64,000 nucleotides of DNA from Paenibacillus sp. 481. Its GTDB lineage: Bacteria; Bacillota; Bacilli; Paenibacillales; Paenibacillaceae. The notes beneath the pieces are model-generated. The model saw only the letters and a program-made list of their open reading frames with translations, searched no databases and had not been told where the DNA came from. How positions within the stretch are numbered: the stretch's first letter is position 1; each line of letters begins with the position of its first letter. Below are positions 27,047-35,726 of this stretch, one piece after another. The stretch covers positions 1,530,001 to 1,594,000 of the forward strand of contig NZ_CP075175.1 of the NCBI RefSeq assembly GCF_021223605.1, given 5' to 3'. The position numbers and the translations under genes are program-made.

Positions 27047-27327
27047 CAGTTGTCCCCCTTATTCTCCTGTTTGTATTGTACGACGTCTAACATCCAGCTA
27101 AGCGTATCTTGAAGCACTGTCGTATTTAATGAATACCAAATATGCTGACCACGGCGTTCATCAATAATGAGCTTAGCTTGCTTTAAGGCGTTTAAATGGT
27201 GAGATATGCTAGGCTTTGTCATATTAAAATTGTCTGCTATCTCACCTGCTGTCAAATCCTTCTCTTTAAGCAACGAGATGATCTGACGACGGGTCGGATC
27301 TGCCAATGCTTTAAACGCTTCGTTCAT
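27046..27327 (-). CDS. sdpR: SdpR-like ArsR-family repressor
   Basis: 93 residues, one winged-helix domain: LADPTRRQIISLLKEKDLTAGEIADNF then TKPSISHHLNALKQAKLI (recognition helix) and the wing DERRGQHIWYSLN. No metal-binding cysteines are present, so it is not a metal sensor. Sequence and coupling to SdpI match SdpR, the autorepressor of sdpRI in Bacillus. Genes are coupled by a 1-4 bp overlap. The 120 bp upstream are AT-rich and should contain the regulated promoter. Confidence 0.85.
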   Translation of the reverse strand: MNEAFKALADPTRRQIISLLKEKDLTAGEIADNFNMTKPSISHHLNALKQAKLIIDERRGQHIWYSLNTTVLQDTLSWMLDVVQYKQENKGDN

Positions 27328-27445
27328 GTTAAACTCCTCACGCTTTATTTAGACAATGTTCTAAATATAAGTATAACGATCAAAAGTGCCGCCCGCAAGA
27401 GACGACACCCTAAGATCCAGATCTTTTTTATTCAGTCGATATATA

Positions 27446-28234
27446 CTAACTGCGTAGCGAGCTTATAAATGGAGTAACAATGTCGACGAGCCCATCTGGG
27501 TCTTCAAACATTCCCATATGCCCGACCCCTTTCATCGCCGCTTGCGTAATATGCGTCCCATCTACGATGAACAATTTCTCAGCAGGAACAATCTGATCTT
27601 GTTCGCCTGCTACGAGCAATACAGGAAGTGAAGTCGTGTGCAGCACAGATGTCCGATCCAAACGCTCACGCATGGCCAGCGCCGCTCCCACCGCACCCTG
27701 TGGAGGAGTATGGTAGCCGATTTCACGTGCTAGCTGAGCAGCAGCGGATTGCGCATGATCCGGCGCAAATAGCTTGGGCACAAGGTTGTCTACAAATGAA
27801 GCTATGCCTTGCGCTTGAATGGTTTCCACAGCCTTTAAGCGATTCTGCTTACCCTCTTCGGTATCGGGATAAGCTGTCGAATGGATCAGGCCAAAGCCAA
27901 GCAGCCGCTCACTGTACCGTTCGGCAACTGACAAGGCAATGTAGCCTCCTAAGGAATGGCCAAGCAGCACAAATTGATCTAAACCGAGCTTGTCCGCCAA
28001 TCCAAGGACATCATCTGCCATTTGCTCGATCGTGTATGCCCCGTTAGGCGCATCCGACTTGCCATGCCCTCGCAAATCAGGCGTAATGACGCGGTAATGC
28101 GCAGACAATGACGGAGCTACCTTGCTCCAGTATTGCGAGCTGCCGCAGTAACCGTGCAGCAAGATGACAGGCACGCCTTCCCCTTGATCCACGGCATATA
28201 CATGTACATTTTCATTTACGCTGTAATGTGTCAA
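27446..28234 (-). CDS. alpha/beta-hydrolase
   Basis: 262 residues. Features of the alpha/beta hydrolase fold: oxyanion-hole motif LLHGYCGSSQYW, nucleophile elbow GHSLGG, acid in AGEQDQIVP and catalytic His in GVGHMGMFEDP. No signal peptide. It may be an esterase or an epoxide-hydrolase-like enzyme; the substrate is unknown. The frame is open to 28255, but the TTG at 28234 has GAGGG at proper spacing and fits the family N-terminus. It is monocistronic. Confidence 0.82.
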   Translation of the reverse strand: MTHYSVNENVHVYAVDQGEGVPVILLHGYCGSSQYWSKVAPSLSAHYRVITPDLRGHGKSDAPNGAYTIEQMADDVLGLADKLGLDQFVLLGHSLGGYIALSVAERYSERLLGFGLIHSTAYPDTEEGKQNRLKAVETIQAQGIASFVDNLVPKLFAPDHAQSAAAQLAREIGYHTPPQGAVGAALAMRERLDRTSVLHTTSLPVLLVAGEQDQIVPAEKLFIVDGTHITQAAMKGVGHMGMFEDPDGLVDIVTPFISSLRS

Positions 28235-28479
28235 CGTGCATCCCTCTTCTCTCAAATAAACAGTATATGTTCATGTTAGACCCAATATGCGACCCATAGC
28301 GTGATGCCAAATTTTTTATTGATTTCACATTAAAATTATTCTAGTAATCGACATACGTCCATAGATATACAATATATTACACTAACACCAGTGGCATGAA
28401 ACGCAGTATTGGCTATAGCTATGCAACCTCATCAGGAACAGGCAGCTTCATTTTCCTCATGAAAGGAGGTGAAGAAGTC

Positions 28480-28575
28480 ATGGAACTGTTTGAAGTGTTT
28501 TTCGGTTCGTCGATGCTGATTATCGGTCTTGTGCAAGTGTTTCTAAACATTACAGACCGGCAGAACAAAAAATGA
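28480..28575 (+). CDS. putative holin-like toxin, 31 residues
   Basis: A 31-codon gene behind a very strong ribosome binding site (AAAGGAGGTGAAGAAGTC, ATG at 28480). The peptide has one membrane helix of about 18 residues (FFGSSMLIIGLVQVFLNI) preceded by an acidic MELFE start and followed by a polar basic tail ending in Asn-Lys-Lys. Length, topology and tail match the putative holin-like toxin family of Bacillales, related to the TxpA/BsrG type I toxins. A hairpin (28577-28600) and a strong terminator (28646-28675) follow. A type I antitoxin RNA would be expected on the minus strand over the 3' end, but I cannot show one. Confidence 0.7.
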   Translation: MELFEVFFGSSMLIIGLVQVFLNITDRQNKK

Positions 28576-28645
28576 ACCGCTCCTTCGGGCAAAGGAACGG
28601 ATCGGCAGCAATTCATGTCTTTATGGGCTATGTTCTTTTTTATAC

Positions 28646-28675
28646 GGAGTCAGCACATGCTGGCTCCTTTTTTTT
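28646..28675 (+). terminator. terminator of holin-like toxin gene
   Basis: GGAGTCAGCA/TGCTGGCTCC forms a 10-bp stem (one G-T pair) with a 2-nt nominal loop, followed by eight T on the plus strand. It lies 70 bp after the toxin stop codon and before the convergent yyaC gene. Confidence 0.85.
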
Positions 28676-28793
28676 GTGGTGCAACACCAACTCCATGTTT
28701 TACCGCTTGTGCTCATGAGCCGCCTAAGAGTTGGCTTGCGTATGGTATAGACTTTTTGGCTCACGAAATCATCGTATGGGTATTTATGAACAT

Positions 28794-29351
28794 TTATGCT
28801 TCCTTTTTTGTGCAAAAAGCATTTGTAATTGCAGCAGCTAGTTCGTCTGCCATCTGCATCACGTGCCAGAGCGAGGTCGTTTGCAGCGTCCAATATGGCT
28901 TAGGACCATGCTCATTTACAACCGCGGCAATGCTGTAATCCCCGATTGCAGGGAATGACTTCCCTACTGATTCAGCAGGCGTTAGCGGTTGATTACCTAC
29001 CATAAAACACCCTACTGTAGACGGATGTCCGAGGCACGCATCTATGGCAATCGTAATGGAATGTTGTGGAATGGATGCTAGGCGAGCTTCTAAGTTGGAG
29101 GCATCACAAGGAGCAGCCATGCTGCCTATTACGTTGGTAAATCCGTGTGCAATTAGCTTAGTGCCTACTAAAGGGCCGAGTGCATCTCCGGTCGAGCGGT
29201 CGGTTCCGATACAAATAAAGTGAACTTCGGCGGCAGTATAGTGTGCTGCTATTTGAGCAAAAAAAGAATGCAGCTGTGTTCCCGAACATTTCTGCCTTCG
29301 TTCCGGCACAATTACAGCTTTATGAGATGGATGAATGTGACCCTGCATCAA
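28794..29351 (-). CDS. yyaC: spore-associated protein YyaC (DUF1256)
   Basis: 185 residues. The family signature CIGTDRSTGDALGPLVGTKL, the strand IAIDACLGHPSTVGCF and the C-terminal block GDYSIAAVVNEHG are all present. YyaC is annotated as a putative spore protease in B. subtilis and belongs to a fold related to germination protease; its activity is not well established. Either TTG 29351 or ATG 29348 could start, behind AAAGGAG. It is convergent with the holin-like toxin gene. Confidence 0.88.
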   Translation of the reverse strand: MMQGHIHPSHKAVIVPERRQKCSGTQLHSFFAQIAAHYTAAEVHFICIGTDRSTGDALGPLVGTKLIAHGFTNVIGSMAAPCDASNLEARLASIPQHSITIAIDACLGHPSTVGCFMVGNQPLTPAESVGKSFPAIGDYSIAAVVNEHGPKPYWTLQTTSLWHVMQMADELAAAITNAFCTKKEA

Positions 29352-29557
29352 GAAAGTACTCCTTTGAACGGCATATCATATATGCTGCCTATTGTACTGT
29401 AGTTATCCGCTTGATGCCAAGTTTAACATGCGATCTGCACAACATTACATGTTATGCGGTTATGTCTGGTCATATACAACTTCATTTTTTTTATTTCCGG
29501 TTCGTGTTACAATACGAGCAGCAAAAAGGACAATGCGCGTCCAAGGAGGATATTAAG

Positions 29558-29779
29558 ATGAATTTAAATGAACAAACTCAGCAAAACGTAGAATTCATGA
29601 TCGAGGCAATTAAAGATCGCTTGAAAATGGCTACTGCAGCAGCGATGCAAGCTTCTGCTTTTTCAGTAGATCAATACGAAGATATTAAGGACATTTACGA
29701 TGTGGTCATGAACAAACCGGCGTTCAGCATTAGCGAGATGGAAGCACTCGTATCTGAATTAGGCAAGCTACGTCGATAA
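29558..29779 (+). CDS. YfkK-like DUF1128 protein
   Basis: 73 residues, all-helical, with N-terminal NLNEQTQQNVEFMIEAIKDRL and the block SVDQYEDIKDIYDVVMNK that typify DUF1128 (YfkK). No function is known. The frame is open further upstream, but the ATG at 29558 has a perfect AAGGAGGATATT ribosome binding site and the family start. It is a single gene followed by a bidirectional terminator. Confidence 0.88.
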   Translation: MNLNEQTQQNVEFMIEAIKDRLKMATAAAMQASAFSVDQYEDIKDIYDVVMNKPAFSISEMEALVSELGKLRR

Positions 29780-29792
29780 ACGCAACGATACA

Positions 29793-29831
29793 AAAATGGG
29801 CACAAGGATGTACAATCCTTGCGCCCATTTT
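29793..29831. terminator. bidirectional terminator, DUF1128 / cutC
   Basis: AAAATGGGC-A-CAAGGAT and ATCCTTG-C-GCCCATTTT form a long stem with one mismatch and a 5-nt loop. T-rich tails exist on both strands. It separates the convergent DUF1128 gene and cutC. Confidence 0.85.
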
Positions 29832-29840
29832 CATACCCAT

Positions 29841-30551
29841 TTATGCCCATGCTTGGCGTACGACTTCATTAAGCTTCTGCATGCGCGCAGCATCAATCGG
29901 AGCCAAAGGGTTACCGTTCACACGCACGGCTGAACCGACGTGCACTTGCTGTACACTCGTTGCCGCGATGAACGTGCTCATCGACTCCAAAGATAGACCA
30001 CTACCAGCCAACACCGCTAGTTGTGTCTGTTCAGTGCGACGCACCATGGTAGCTATGTCAGTCTCCCCCTCTAACGCACTCGGTTTACCACCTGACGTTA
30101 GTACGGTCGTAATTTGCGGATAGTGCAGTAGCGTCTCAATCGCTTCATGTACGCTGCGAGCCTCATCAATCGCTCGATGAAACGTCATCGGCAGCCCCTC
30201 CGCCGCTTCTAACACGCGTTCGAGTGAAGCTGTATCAACGAGGCGCTGCGGCGTTAGCGCGCCAAATACGAGCGCATTCGCACCTGTATCGCGAATATAG
30301 CGTACATCTGCTAGCATCGTTCGCAAATCTTCAGCGTTATAGATAAACGTCCGGCTATGCGGACGCAGCATCACGTTAACGGGGATGCTCACGGCCCGTA
30401 CAACTTCTTCAATCAATCCGAGGCTTGGTGTTAAGCCACCTTCACCGATAGCTGTTATAAGTTCAATACGGTCTGCGCCATGCTGAGCAGCAATTACTGC
30501 ATCGTTGACAGTTGTCGCGATGACTTCAAACACGTGATCTAATTTCTTCAT
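29841..30551 (-). CDS. cutC: CutC-family TIM-barrel protein
   Basis: 236 residues. CutC signature blocks are visible: FEVIATTVNDAVIAAQHGADRIEL at the N-terminus, GLTPSLGLIEEV, VMLRPHSRTFIYN, ALVFGAL, MTFHRAIDEA and TSGGKPSALEG. It was first named for copper homeostasis in E. coli, but a role in copper handling is doubtful and the TIM-barrel may be an enzyme of unknown reaction. It follows the asparaginase gene by 23 bp and is the last gene of that operon. Confidence 0.92.
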   Translation of the reverse strand: MKKLDHVFEVIATTVNDAVIAAQHGADRIELITAIGEGGLTPSLGLIEEVVRAVSIPVNVMLRPHSRTFIYNAEDLRTMLADVRYIRDTGANALVFGALTPQRLVDTASLERVLEAAEGLPMTFHRAIDEARSVHEAIETLLHYPQITTVLTSGGKPSALEGETDIATMVRRTEQTQLAVLAGSGLSLESMSTFIAATSVQQVHVGSAVRVNGNPLAPIDAARMQKLNEVVRQAWA

Positions 30552-30574
30552 CTCATCATTCCTTTATGTTGACA

Positions 30575-31582
30575 TCAATCTTCATGCTGTAATGTAAATA
30601 CGGCCCGACTACGGCCAACCTCTATGCGGTTGTCATTATAAATCGTTTCCGGGAACGCTGCTTTAATACGTTCAATCGTTGCTGTTCGCTCATAGCCGAT
30701 CTGCTCCAAAATCGAAGCGACAATAAGTGCCCATTCTTCATCTGAACCGTCCGCAACTTTAAACGCAAAGCCAAGCTGTTCTTTGCGAAGCGCAAACGCA
30801 AATATACCCTTGAAGCCGCCTTTGGCAACGATGTTATCGTCTTCCATTAACACGGAATCAATGCGTCCGGTTCCGCCTACGAGCAGTGGATGTGCTTGCA
30901 TGGCTGCGGCAATGCGCGTTACTGCGCTGCGCATGGATTCATCAGCAATTAGCTCTGGGCATGCCAGCTTTAAATAAGCGGTTGCCAATCCACGCAGAGG
31001 TAGCGCAAACACTGGAAAACCACAACCGTCCGTTCCAGGCTGCATGTGTTCGATCGGCGTCTCAGACATATCAGCTAACGTCTGGACGATTTGCTGTTGT
31101 GCTGGATGAGAAAGCTCCGTGTAGGAATCCAACTCGTAGCCAGCCAGCTTACTCCAACCTAGGACACCAAAGTGCTTGCCTGCGCAATTGTGAAAGGCCC
31201 GTCGTTCGAAGCCTCCCTCACGAATCCATTGTACTTTTGCTATATCATTTAACGGGTAAGTTGGAAGACAGATGAGATGATGTTCGTCTAATTCCATTTG
31301 CGCCATGATACGGTTCATCGTTTCCATATGAATGGACTCTCCCCGATGGGAAGCCGTCATTAGCGCGAGTGCTTGATCATTTAGTTCATAACGTTCCAAT
31401 GCTCCGCTCTGTACGACTGGAATAGCTTGCAGCGGCTTGCCCGCCGAGCGCAAGAACATCGGCCGTTCAATATCTCCGAGCGCATAAGGAATTGTACTGT
31501 CTGGACCGACACCACAAATAGCTCCATAATGTTCACATTCCAACCAGCCATTGCGGGTTTCTTCGACCAACAATTGTTTCAT
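30575..31582 (-). CDS. asparaginase (type II, PF06089 family)
   Basis: 335 residues. This family (Rhizobium AnsA-type asparaginase) is unrelated to the classical L-asparaginases. Conserved blocks: FLRSAGKPLQAIPVVQSGA, TASHRGE, CAGKHFG, PGTDGCGFPVFALPL, VGGTGRIDS, AKGGFKGIFAFAL. The cysteines in NCAGKH and GTDGCG are typical. It probably hydrolyses L-Asn to Asp and ammonia in the cytoplasm. It forms a two-gene operon with cutC. The 295 bp upstream to the divergent PAP2 gene hold the promoters of both, but no gene. Confidence 0.88.
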   Translation of the reverse strand: MKQLLVEETRNGWLECEHYGAICGVGPDSTIPYALGDIERPMFLRSAGKPLQAIPVVQSGALERYELNDQALALMTASHRGESIHMETMNRIMAQMELDEHHLICLPTYPLNDIAKVQWIREGGFERRAFHNCAGKHFGVLGWSKLAGYELDSYTELSHPAQQQIVQTLADMSETPIEHMQPGTDGCGFPVFALPLRGLATAYLKLACPELIADESMRSAVTRIAAAMQAHPLLVGGTGRIDSVLMEDDNIVAKGGFKGIFAFALRKEQLGFAFKVADGSDEEWALIVASILEQIGYERTATIERIKAAFPETIYNDNRIEVGRSRAVFTLQHED

Positions 31583-31878
31583 GATCCCATACTTCCTTTC
31601 CCCTGCTCATGCTTGTATATTCGTACTCCCTTGATTATAAACAAAATACAAGAAATGTGCATAGTTCGCGGACATAAGAAAACAAGATCATGCTCTCATT
31701 GAAGGGAATCTGATGTAAGAGGGAGCGCGAATATCGTCTAACGTTTGCGCAAATACCTCAAATTATGTTATGCATATAGGAGCACACTCGCGCAATCATT
31801 TTGCATTCGCTATTAATTAGGAAAGATGATGCATGTTGTTTTTTAGCTTATTTTACGCTTAAAGGAGAATGAACGATC

Positions 31879-32580
31879 GTGAATAAACAACCGTCTACGA
31901 ATTCAGCGCTAACAGGAACGGCCAAGCTAACGATAAGTTTAGTTTGGGCGACAGTAGTCGTACCCGTGCTTGTCGTGTTGCTATTTGTAATAACGAGGGG
32001 CGTCTTAAAAAATAGCTTTAGTGAATTTGATATTGCAGTTACTGATACACTGCGCTCTTTTGCTTCACCACAATTAACAGAAATCGTAACGTTTATTACT
32101 CATTTTGCTTCAAGCCATATCATCGCGCCTATCGCGATAATCGTGGCTGCTACGCTTGCATTTGGCTTTAAAAAACAATGGGATGCCCTTTGTGTCGCGG
32201 TCGTCATTGGCGGTAGCGCACTGCTAAACGAAGGCTTGAAGTTAATTTTCCAGCGCGCTCGACCGGAATGGGAGCACTGGGTACACGCAACGGGCTATAG
32301 TTATCCGAGTGGTCATTCCATGACGGGACTAGCGTTCTATGGCATGGTCGGATTTCTAATCTGGCTGCATTTAAAAGAGCGTGGAAAAGTTAGATTTTAC
32401 GTCCCAATATTGACCCTGCTCCTGATTGGCGGCATCGGAGTAAGCCGCATTTATTTAGGGGTTCATTACGTAACCGACGTCATTGCCGGATTTGCGGCGG
32501 GGATGGTGTGGCTCATTGCATGTATATACGGCATGCAGTGGTTAAAAGGAAGAAAGCACACGCTGAATGTGAGCAAATAG
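31879..32580 (+). CDS. PAP2-family membrane phosphatase
   Basis: 233 residues with six membrane segments. The three phosphatase motifs are intact: KLIFQRARP (KxxxxxxRP), YPSGHSM (PSGH) and SRIYLGVHYVTD (SRxxxxxHxxxD), so it should hydrolyse a phospholipid or isoprenyl pyrophosphate on the outer face, such as undecaprenyl pyrophosphate or phosphatidylglycerophosphate. The ribosome binding site is AAAGGAGAATG. It is a single gene, followed by a bidirectional terminator. Confidence 0.9.
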   Translation: MNKQPSTNSALTGTAKLTISLVWATVVVPVLVVLLFVITRGVLKNSFSEFDIAVTDTLRSFASPQLTEIVTFITHFASSHIIAPIAIIVAATLAFGFKKQWDALCVAVVIGGSALLNEGLKLIFQRARPEWEHWVHATGYSYPSGHSMTGLAFYGMVGFLIWLHLKERGKVRFYVPILTLLLIGGIGVSRIYLGVHYVTDVIAGFAAGMVWLIACIYGMQWLKGRKHTLNVSK

Positions 32581-32602
32581 CATGTAAAGCGCATGCACCA
32601 CG

Positions 32603-32702
32603 AAAAAGATACGAAGTGAAGAACTCGTTACTCGTACACCGCGTACTTAATTGTACGCTGTTGCACTCGCTAGTAACTGCGCTCTATCCTTCGTATCTTT
32701 TT
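32603..32702. terminator. long bidirectional terminator, PAP2 / sigB
   Basis: AAAAAGATACGAAG (32603-32616) pairs perfectly with CTTCGTATCTTTTT (32689-32702). The enclosed sequence forms inner stems (GTTACTCG with CGCTAGTAAC, and GCGTAC with GTACGC). Both strands have T-rich flanks, so it can end PAP2 (+) and the sigB operon (-). Confidence 0.8.
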
Positions 32703-32803
32703 TGTATCTGGATTCGTATGTTCGTATGTTCGTTCGTAACACGATACGTGCAATAAGATCAACTTTGCCATAGACAGCTCGGAATGTATCGCTTTTCATC
32801 ATG

Positions 32804-33574
32804 TCATTCCGATTCTGGCACTTGCATCGATAATATGTGCTTCAACTTATCCGTAGCTCGCCGCTGGATACGCGATACACTCATCTGAGACACGCCCATC
32901 CGCTCAGCCGCTGCCCGCTGCGACAATCCTTCGTCATAGACGAGCGTAAGCACTTCGCGTTCTTCCACTTGCAGCTCCTGCATCGCTTCAAGCAAATCCA
33001 TTTTACGCTCAACGGCATCATAATCGTCCGCTTCGGTACTAATCAACTCTCCTAAAGTTGCGGCGCTCTCCTCTTGGGAAAGGGGTGTATCGAGTGAAAC
33101 GTAATGGTAGCATTCGCGACCAGCGAGCACCTCGACCGTTTCCTCGACCGACAATTCTAAGCGTGCAGCAATTTCATCCACATTTGGCGAGCGTTCTAGT
33201 TCCATCGTCAACTCGTCAATCGTTTGCTGGATAAGTGCGCCTTTTTCTTTAATTCGCCGCGGAACTTGGATGTACCACGATTTATCACGCAAAAAGTTTT
33301 TCATATGCCCAATAATGCTCTTCATTGCATACGCTTCAAACGGGATACCAAGTGAGCCGTCAAACTGCTGTAACAGTCGGATAAGGGCCATATTACCGAC
33401 CTGCTGCAAATCTTCGAACAGATCCGGGCGGTTACGAGAAATTTTTCCGGCAGCCATTTTGACCATCGGTTCATACTTTTGGATGAGGATTGTGGCAATT
33501 TCATTATCGCCTGTTTCTTGATACTGGAAAATTAGTACATTCGGATCATCAGCATTCATTGAACCTACATTCAT
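32804..33574 (-). CDS. sigB: general stress sigma factor SigB
   Basis: 256 residues with sigma regions 2 to 4: FEDLQQVGNMALIRLLQQFD (2.2), YAMKSIIGHMKNFLRDKSW (2.4), SWYIQVPRRIKE and LELSVEETVEVLAG (3), and REVLTLVYDEGLSQRAAAERMGVSQMSVSRIQ (4). This is the SigB/SigF/SigG group; rsbV and rsbW directly upstream and the stress-signalling genes decide for SigB. Its start overlaps the rsbW stop (ATGA). It directs transcription of the general stress regulon from GTTTAA..GGGTAT-type promoters, including one before rsbV. Confidence 0.93.
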   Translation of the reverse strand: MNVGSMNADDPNVLIFQYQETGDNEIATILIQKYEPMVKMAAGKISRNRPDLFEDLQQVGNMALIRLLQQFDGSLGIPFEAYAMKSIIGHMKNFLRDKSWYIQVPRRIKEKGALIQQTIDELTMELERSPNVDEIAARLELSVEETVEVLAGRECYHYVSLDTPLSQEESAATLGELISTEADDYDAVERKMDLLEAMQELQVEEREVLTLVYDEGLSQRAAAERMGVSQMSVSRIQRRATDKLKHILSMQVPESE

Positions 33575-34029
33575 AGAAGCTCCCCGCTAAATAGTTTACG
33601 CTTCTTCATTTTGACAACAGTCCCTTGACCCGCTGTACTACTAATTTCCACCTCATCCATTAACGCTTGCATTAAATAAAATCCTAATCCCCCAGCTTGT
33701 ACCTCATCCAATTGTTTATGATGCCAGCCTTGAACACCATTCGGCTTGTTGTTCGCATCGAAGCTCTCACCCTCATCAATAACAGTCAAACTAAGCTCGT
33801 GCTCGCCTATATCAAATACGATTTCGACCATGCCGTCATGACGATTATAGGCATACAAAACGCTATTGTTACACGCTTCCGACACCGCAACCTTCATATC
33901 TTCTATCTCTTCATACGTAAAGCCAATTCGACTAGCAATACCATATAACGTCAATCGTACCAAGTCGACATATTCGGCTTGTGCTGGCAAGGTCAACTTC
34001 ACTTGCTCAATTTGCTTCCCATCGTTCAT
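33571..34029 (-). CDS. rsbW: anti-sigma-B kinase RsbW
   Basis: 152 residues with a GHKL-type ATP-binding domain: MKVAVSEACNNSVLYAY (N-box), VIDEGESFDANN (G1), GGLGFYLMQALMDEVEI (G2). RsbW binds SigB and alternatively phosphorylates RsbV. The frame is open to 34059, but the ATG at 34029 has an AAGGGATAGG ribosome binding site. It lies 46 bp after rsbV and overlaps the sigB start. SpoIIAB has the same fold; the neighbourhood identifies it as RsbW. Confidence 0.93.
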   Translation of the reverse strand: MNDGKQIEQVKLTLPAQAEYVDLVRLTLYGIASRIGFTYEEIEDMKVAVSEACNNSVLYAYNRHDGMVEIVFDIGEHELSLTVIDEGESFDANNKPNGVQGWHHKQLDEVQAGGLGFYLMQALMDEVEISSTAGQGTVVKMKKRKLFSGELL

Positions 34030-34075
34030 ATTCCTATCCCTTTCGTATCTCATTTTCAAAAGTATGTTATAGCGG

Positions 34076-34393
34076 TTACGCCGTAGGTGTTAAAAACTTC
34101 GAAATCCCTGTCATTTTAAAAAGTTTCTGTACGTATTGCGGCACATTTATAATGTGAAAAGGTGATTGCATGCCATGTCTTACTTTTAATATCGAAATAA
34201 GAATTCCTATGCCCGTGCTGTCTATATACGTCAATCGCTCTAAATCTAACGTTAACTCAATGGTCGAATCATTTACAATCGGCTCCATATGTGCTCTAAA
34301 TTCACCTGCCGCAGCCAAGTCCAAGTCTCCTTGCAAGCCTATAACTACATGATTCTCTGTCTTGTGCATGGTCACTGAAAATCTATTGCTCAT
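34076..34393 (-). CDS. rsbV: anti-anti-sigma factor RsbV
   Basis: 105 residues, one STAS domain. The phosphorylation site is in TYIDSTGIGILIS (S59 of the chosen start); the N-terminal VIGLQGDLDLAAA strand-loop is typical. Unphosphorylated RsbV frees SigB from RsbW. The ATG at 34393 with GGGAGAGG is the right start; the frame is open to 34441 only by chance. A consensus-like SigB promoter lies 55-80 bp upstream of this start, so the rsbV-rsbW-sigB block is autoregulated. Confidence 0.93.
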   Translation of the reverse strand: MSNRFSVTMHKTENHVVIGLQGDLDLAAAGEFRAHMEPIVNDSTIELTLDLERLTYIDSTGIGILISILKVRHGMQSPFHIINVPQYVQKLFKMTGISKFLTPTA

Positions 34394-34447
34394 AACGACC
34401 TCTCCCATTTTTCGTCTTAAAAAAGGTAAACCCATCCTCACTTTTTC

Positions 34448-34473
34448 TTACCCTGAATCGTTCAACGTTAAAC
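34448..34473 (-). promoter_or_regulatory. SigB-dependent promoter of rsbV-rsbW-sigB
   Basis: On the minus strand GTTTAA (34468-34473) and GGGTAA (34448-34453) are separated by 14 bp, very close to the SigB consensus GTTTAA-N12-15-GGGTAT. The -35 element is formed by the last codon (GTT) and stop codon (TAA) of the preceding receiver-kinase gene. Confidence 0.85.
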
Positions 34474-35712
34474 AATATTTTTCAATTCGTCTTCATAATG
34501 TCTTAGTTGGACCCAAAAGCGAAAATGAGCGCCTTGCTCACTAGGAATCGCTTCAATATCTCCACTCATCATTTGGACGATCGATTTGCATATCGCTAGT
34601 CCTAGTCCAGTTCCACCGTAGCGTCGATTCATAGAGGAATCCAATTGTGAAAATGGCATAAACAGACCTTCCATCTTCTCTACAGGTACGCCAATTCCCG
34701 TATCCTCTACTTCAAATTGCACCCGATAAGGTTGTGATTCAGCATGCTTGTCCATTTCCGAATGATCATGGCCAGCTAGCAGTGAGACGTGTACACGCAC
34801 ATTGCCCGTATCCGTAAACTTAACGGCGTTACCGACTAAATTAATAAGAACTTGCCGCAAACGAATCATATCTCCGTACAAATAAGTCGGTAGCTCTGTA
34901 TCGACCTCGTACGATAAGGTCAAATCCCGCTTGCTCGCTTCTGCTGTAAACAACTCAAACACTTCATTGATAAGCGCTTGCGGCTCGAACGGATACTCTT
35001 CCATTTCGACCTTGCCTGATTCCATTTTTGTAAAATCAAGAATGTTATTAATCGTCTTAATAAGTGCATCCGCGCTCTTGCGAATCATTTCGGCATAGCT
35101 TTGCTGCTCCGGCTCCAGCTCCGTATCGCACAGTAAATCTACCATCCCGAGCACACCGTTCATCGGCGTGCGAATTTCGTGACTCATCATCGCGAGAAAC
35201 TGTGTCCGTGCCATCGCAGCCCGCTCTGCTGTTTCTTTAGCGGAAGCCAGCTCACGATTCATTCGCTCCAGTTCCTGCGTTTTTTGATGGAGCAGCATTT
35301 TTTGGGCTTGCAGCCGCTTTTGCGCCAGAAACATGCCGACGTAGCTTTGAATTTTCGACTTCAAAATGTGCGGCACGAACGGCTTAACCATGTAATCGAC
35401 GCCGCCAGCTGAATAGCCCGCAAACAGATGCTCGGTCTCTTTATAGTTCGCCGACACAAAAATAATCGGAATGTTCTTTGTTTTTTCACGTGCTTTAACC
35501 CACTTGGCGGTTTCGATACCGTCCATTCCCGGCATTTGCACGTCCAGCACGATGACCGCGAACTCCTCCCTCATTAAGTGCCGCAGCGCTTCTTCTCCTG
35601 ATGTCGCCTTTACGAGACGATAATGCTCATCAGATAGAACCGCTTCAAGCGCCAACAAGTTTTCCGGTCTATCATCAACGAGCAGGATGTTTATCGGTTC
35701 CAAAGTAGGCAT
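34468..35712 (-). CDS. soluble receiver-histidine kinase (REC-HisKA-HATPase)
   Basis: 414 residues without membrane segments. An N-terminal receiver (phospho-acceptor D57 in [12 protein letters not shown], Lys in MVKPF) is joined by a coiled coil (about 125-170) to a HisKA domain with H178 ([15 protein letters not shown]) and a HATPase_c domain ([24 protein letters not shown]). The reversed order, receiver first, suggests that it is activated by another kinase. It lies between the CheR-type methyltransferase and rsbV in the SigB operon, with short gaps. I do not know a direct counterpart in the B. cereus locus. Its stop codon is part of the SigB promoter. Confidence 0.9.
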   Translation of the reverse strand: MPTLEPINILLVDDRPENLLALEAVLSDEHYRLVKATSGEEALRHLMREEFAVIVLDVQMPGMDGIETAKWVKAREKTKNIPIIFVSANYKETEHLFAGYSAGGVDYMVKPFVPHILKSKIQSYVGMFLAQKRLQAQKMLLHQKTQELERMNRELASAKETAERAAMARTQFLAMMSHEIRTPMNGVLGMVDLLCDTELEPEQQSYAEMIRKSADALIKTINNILDFTKMESGKVEMEEYPFEPQALINEVFELFTAEASKRDLTLSYEVDTELPTYLYGDMIRLRQVLINLVGNAVKFTDTGNVRVHVSLLAGHDHSEMDKHAESQPYRVQFEVEDTGIGVPVEKMEGLFMPFSQLDSSMNRRYGGTGLGLAICKSIVQMMSGDIEAIPSEQGAHFRFWVQLRHYEDELKNIV

Positions 35713-35726
35713 CGGCGCCCCTCCCC

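Noticed and set aside
28615-28938. 107-codon plus-strand frame
   Set aside because: Runs through the strong terminator of the holin-like toxin gene and overlaps yyaC antisense.
29243-29557. Upstream extension of the DUF1128 reading frame
   Set aside because: The family start with a perfect ribosome binding site is at 29558; the upstream part overlaps yyaC.
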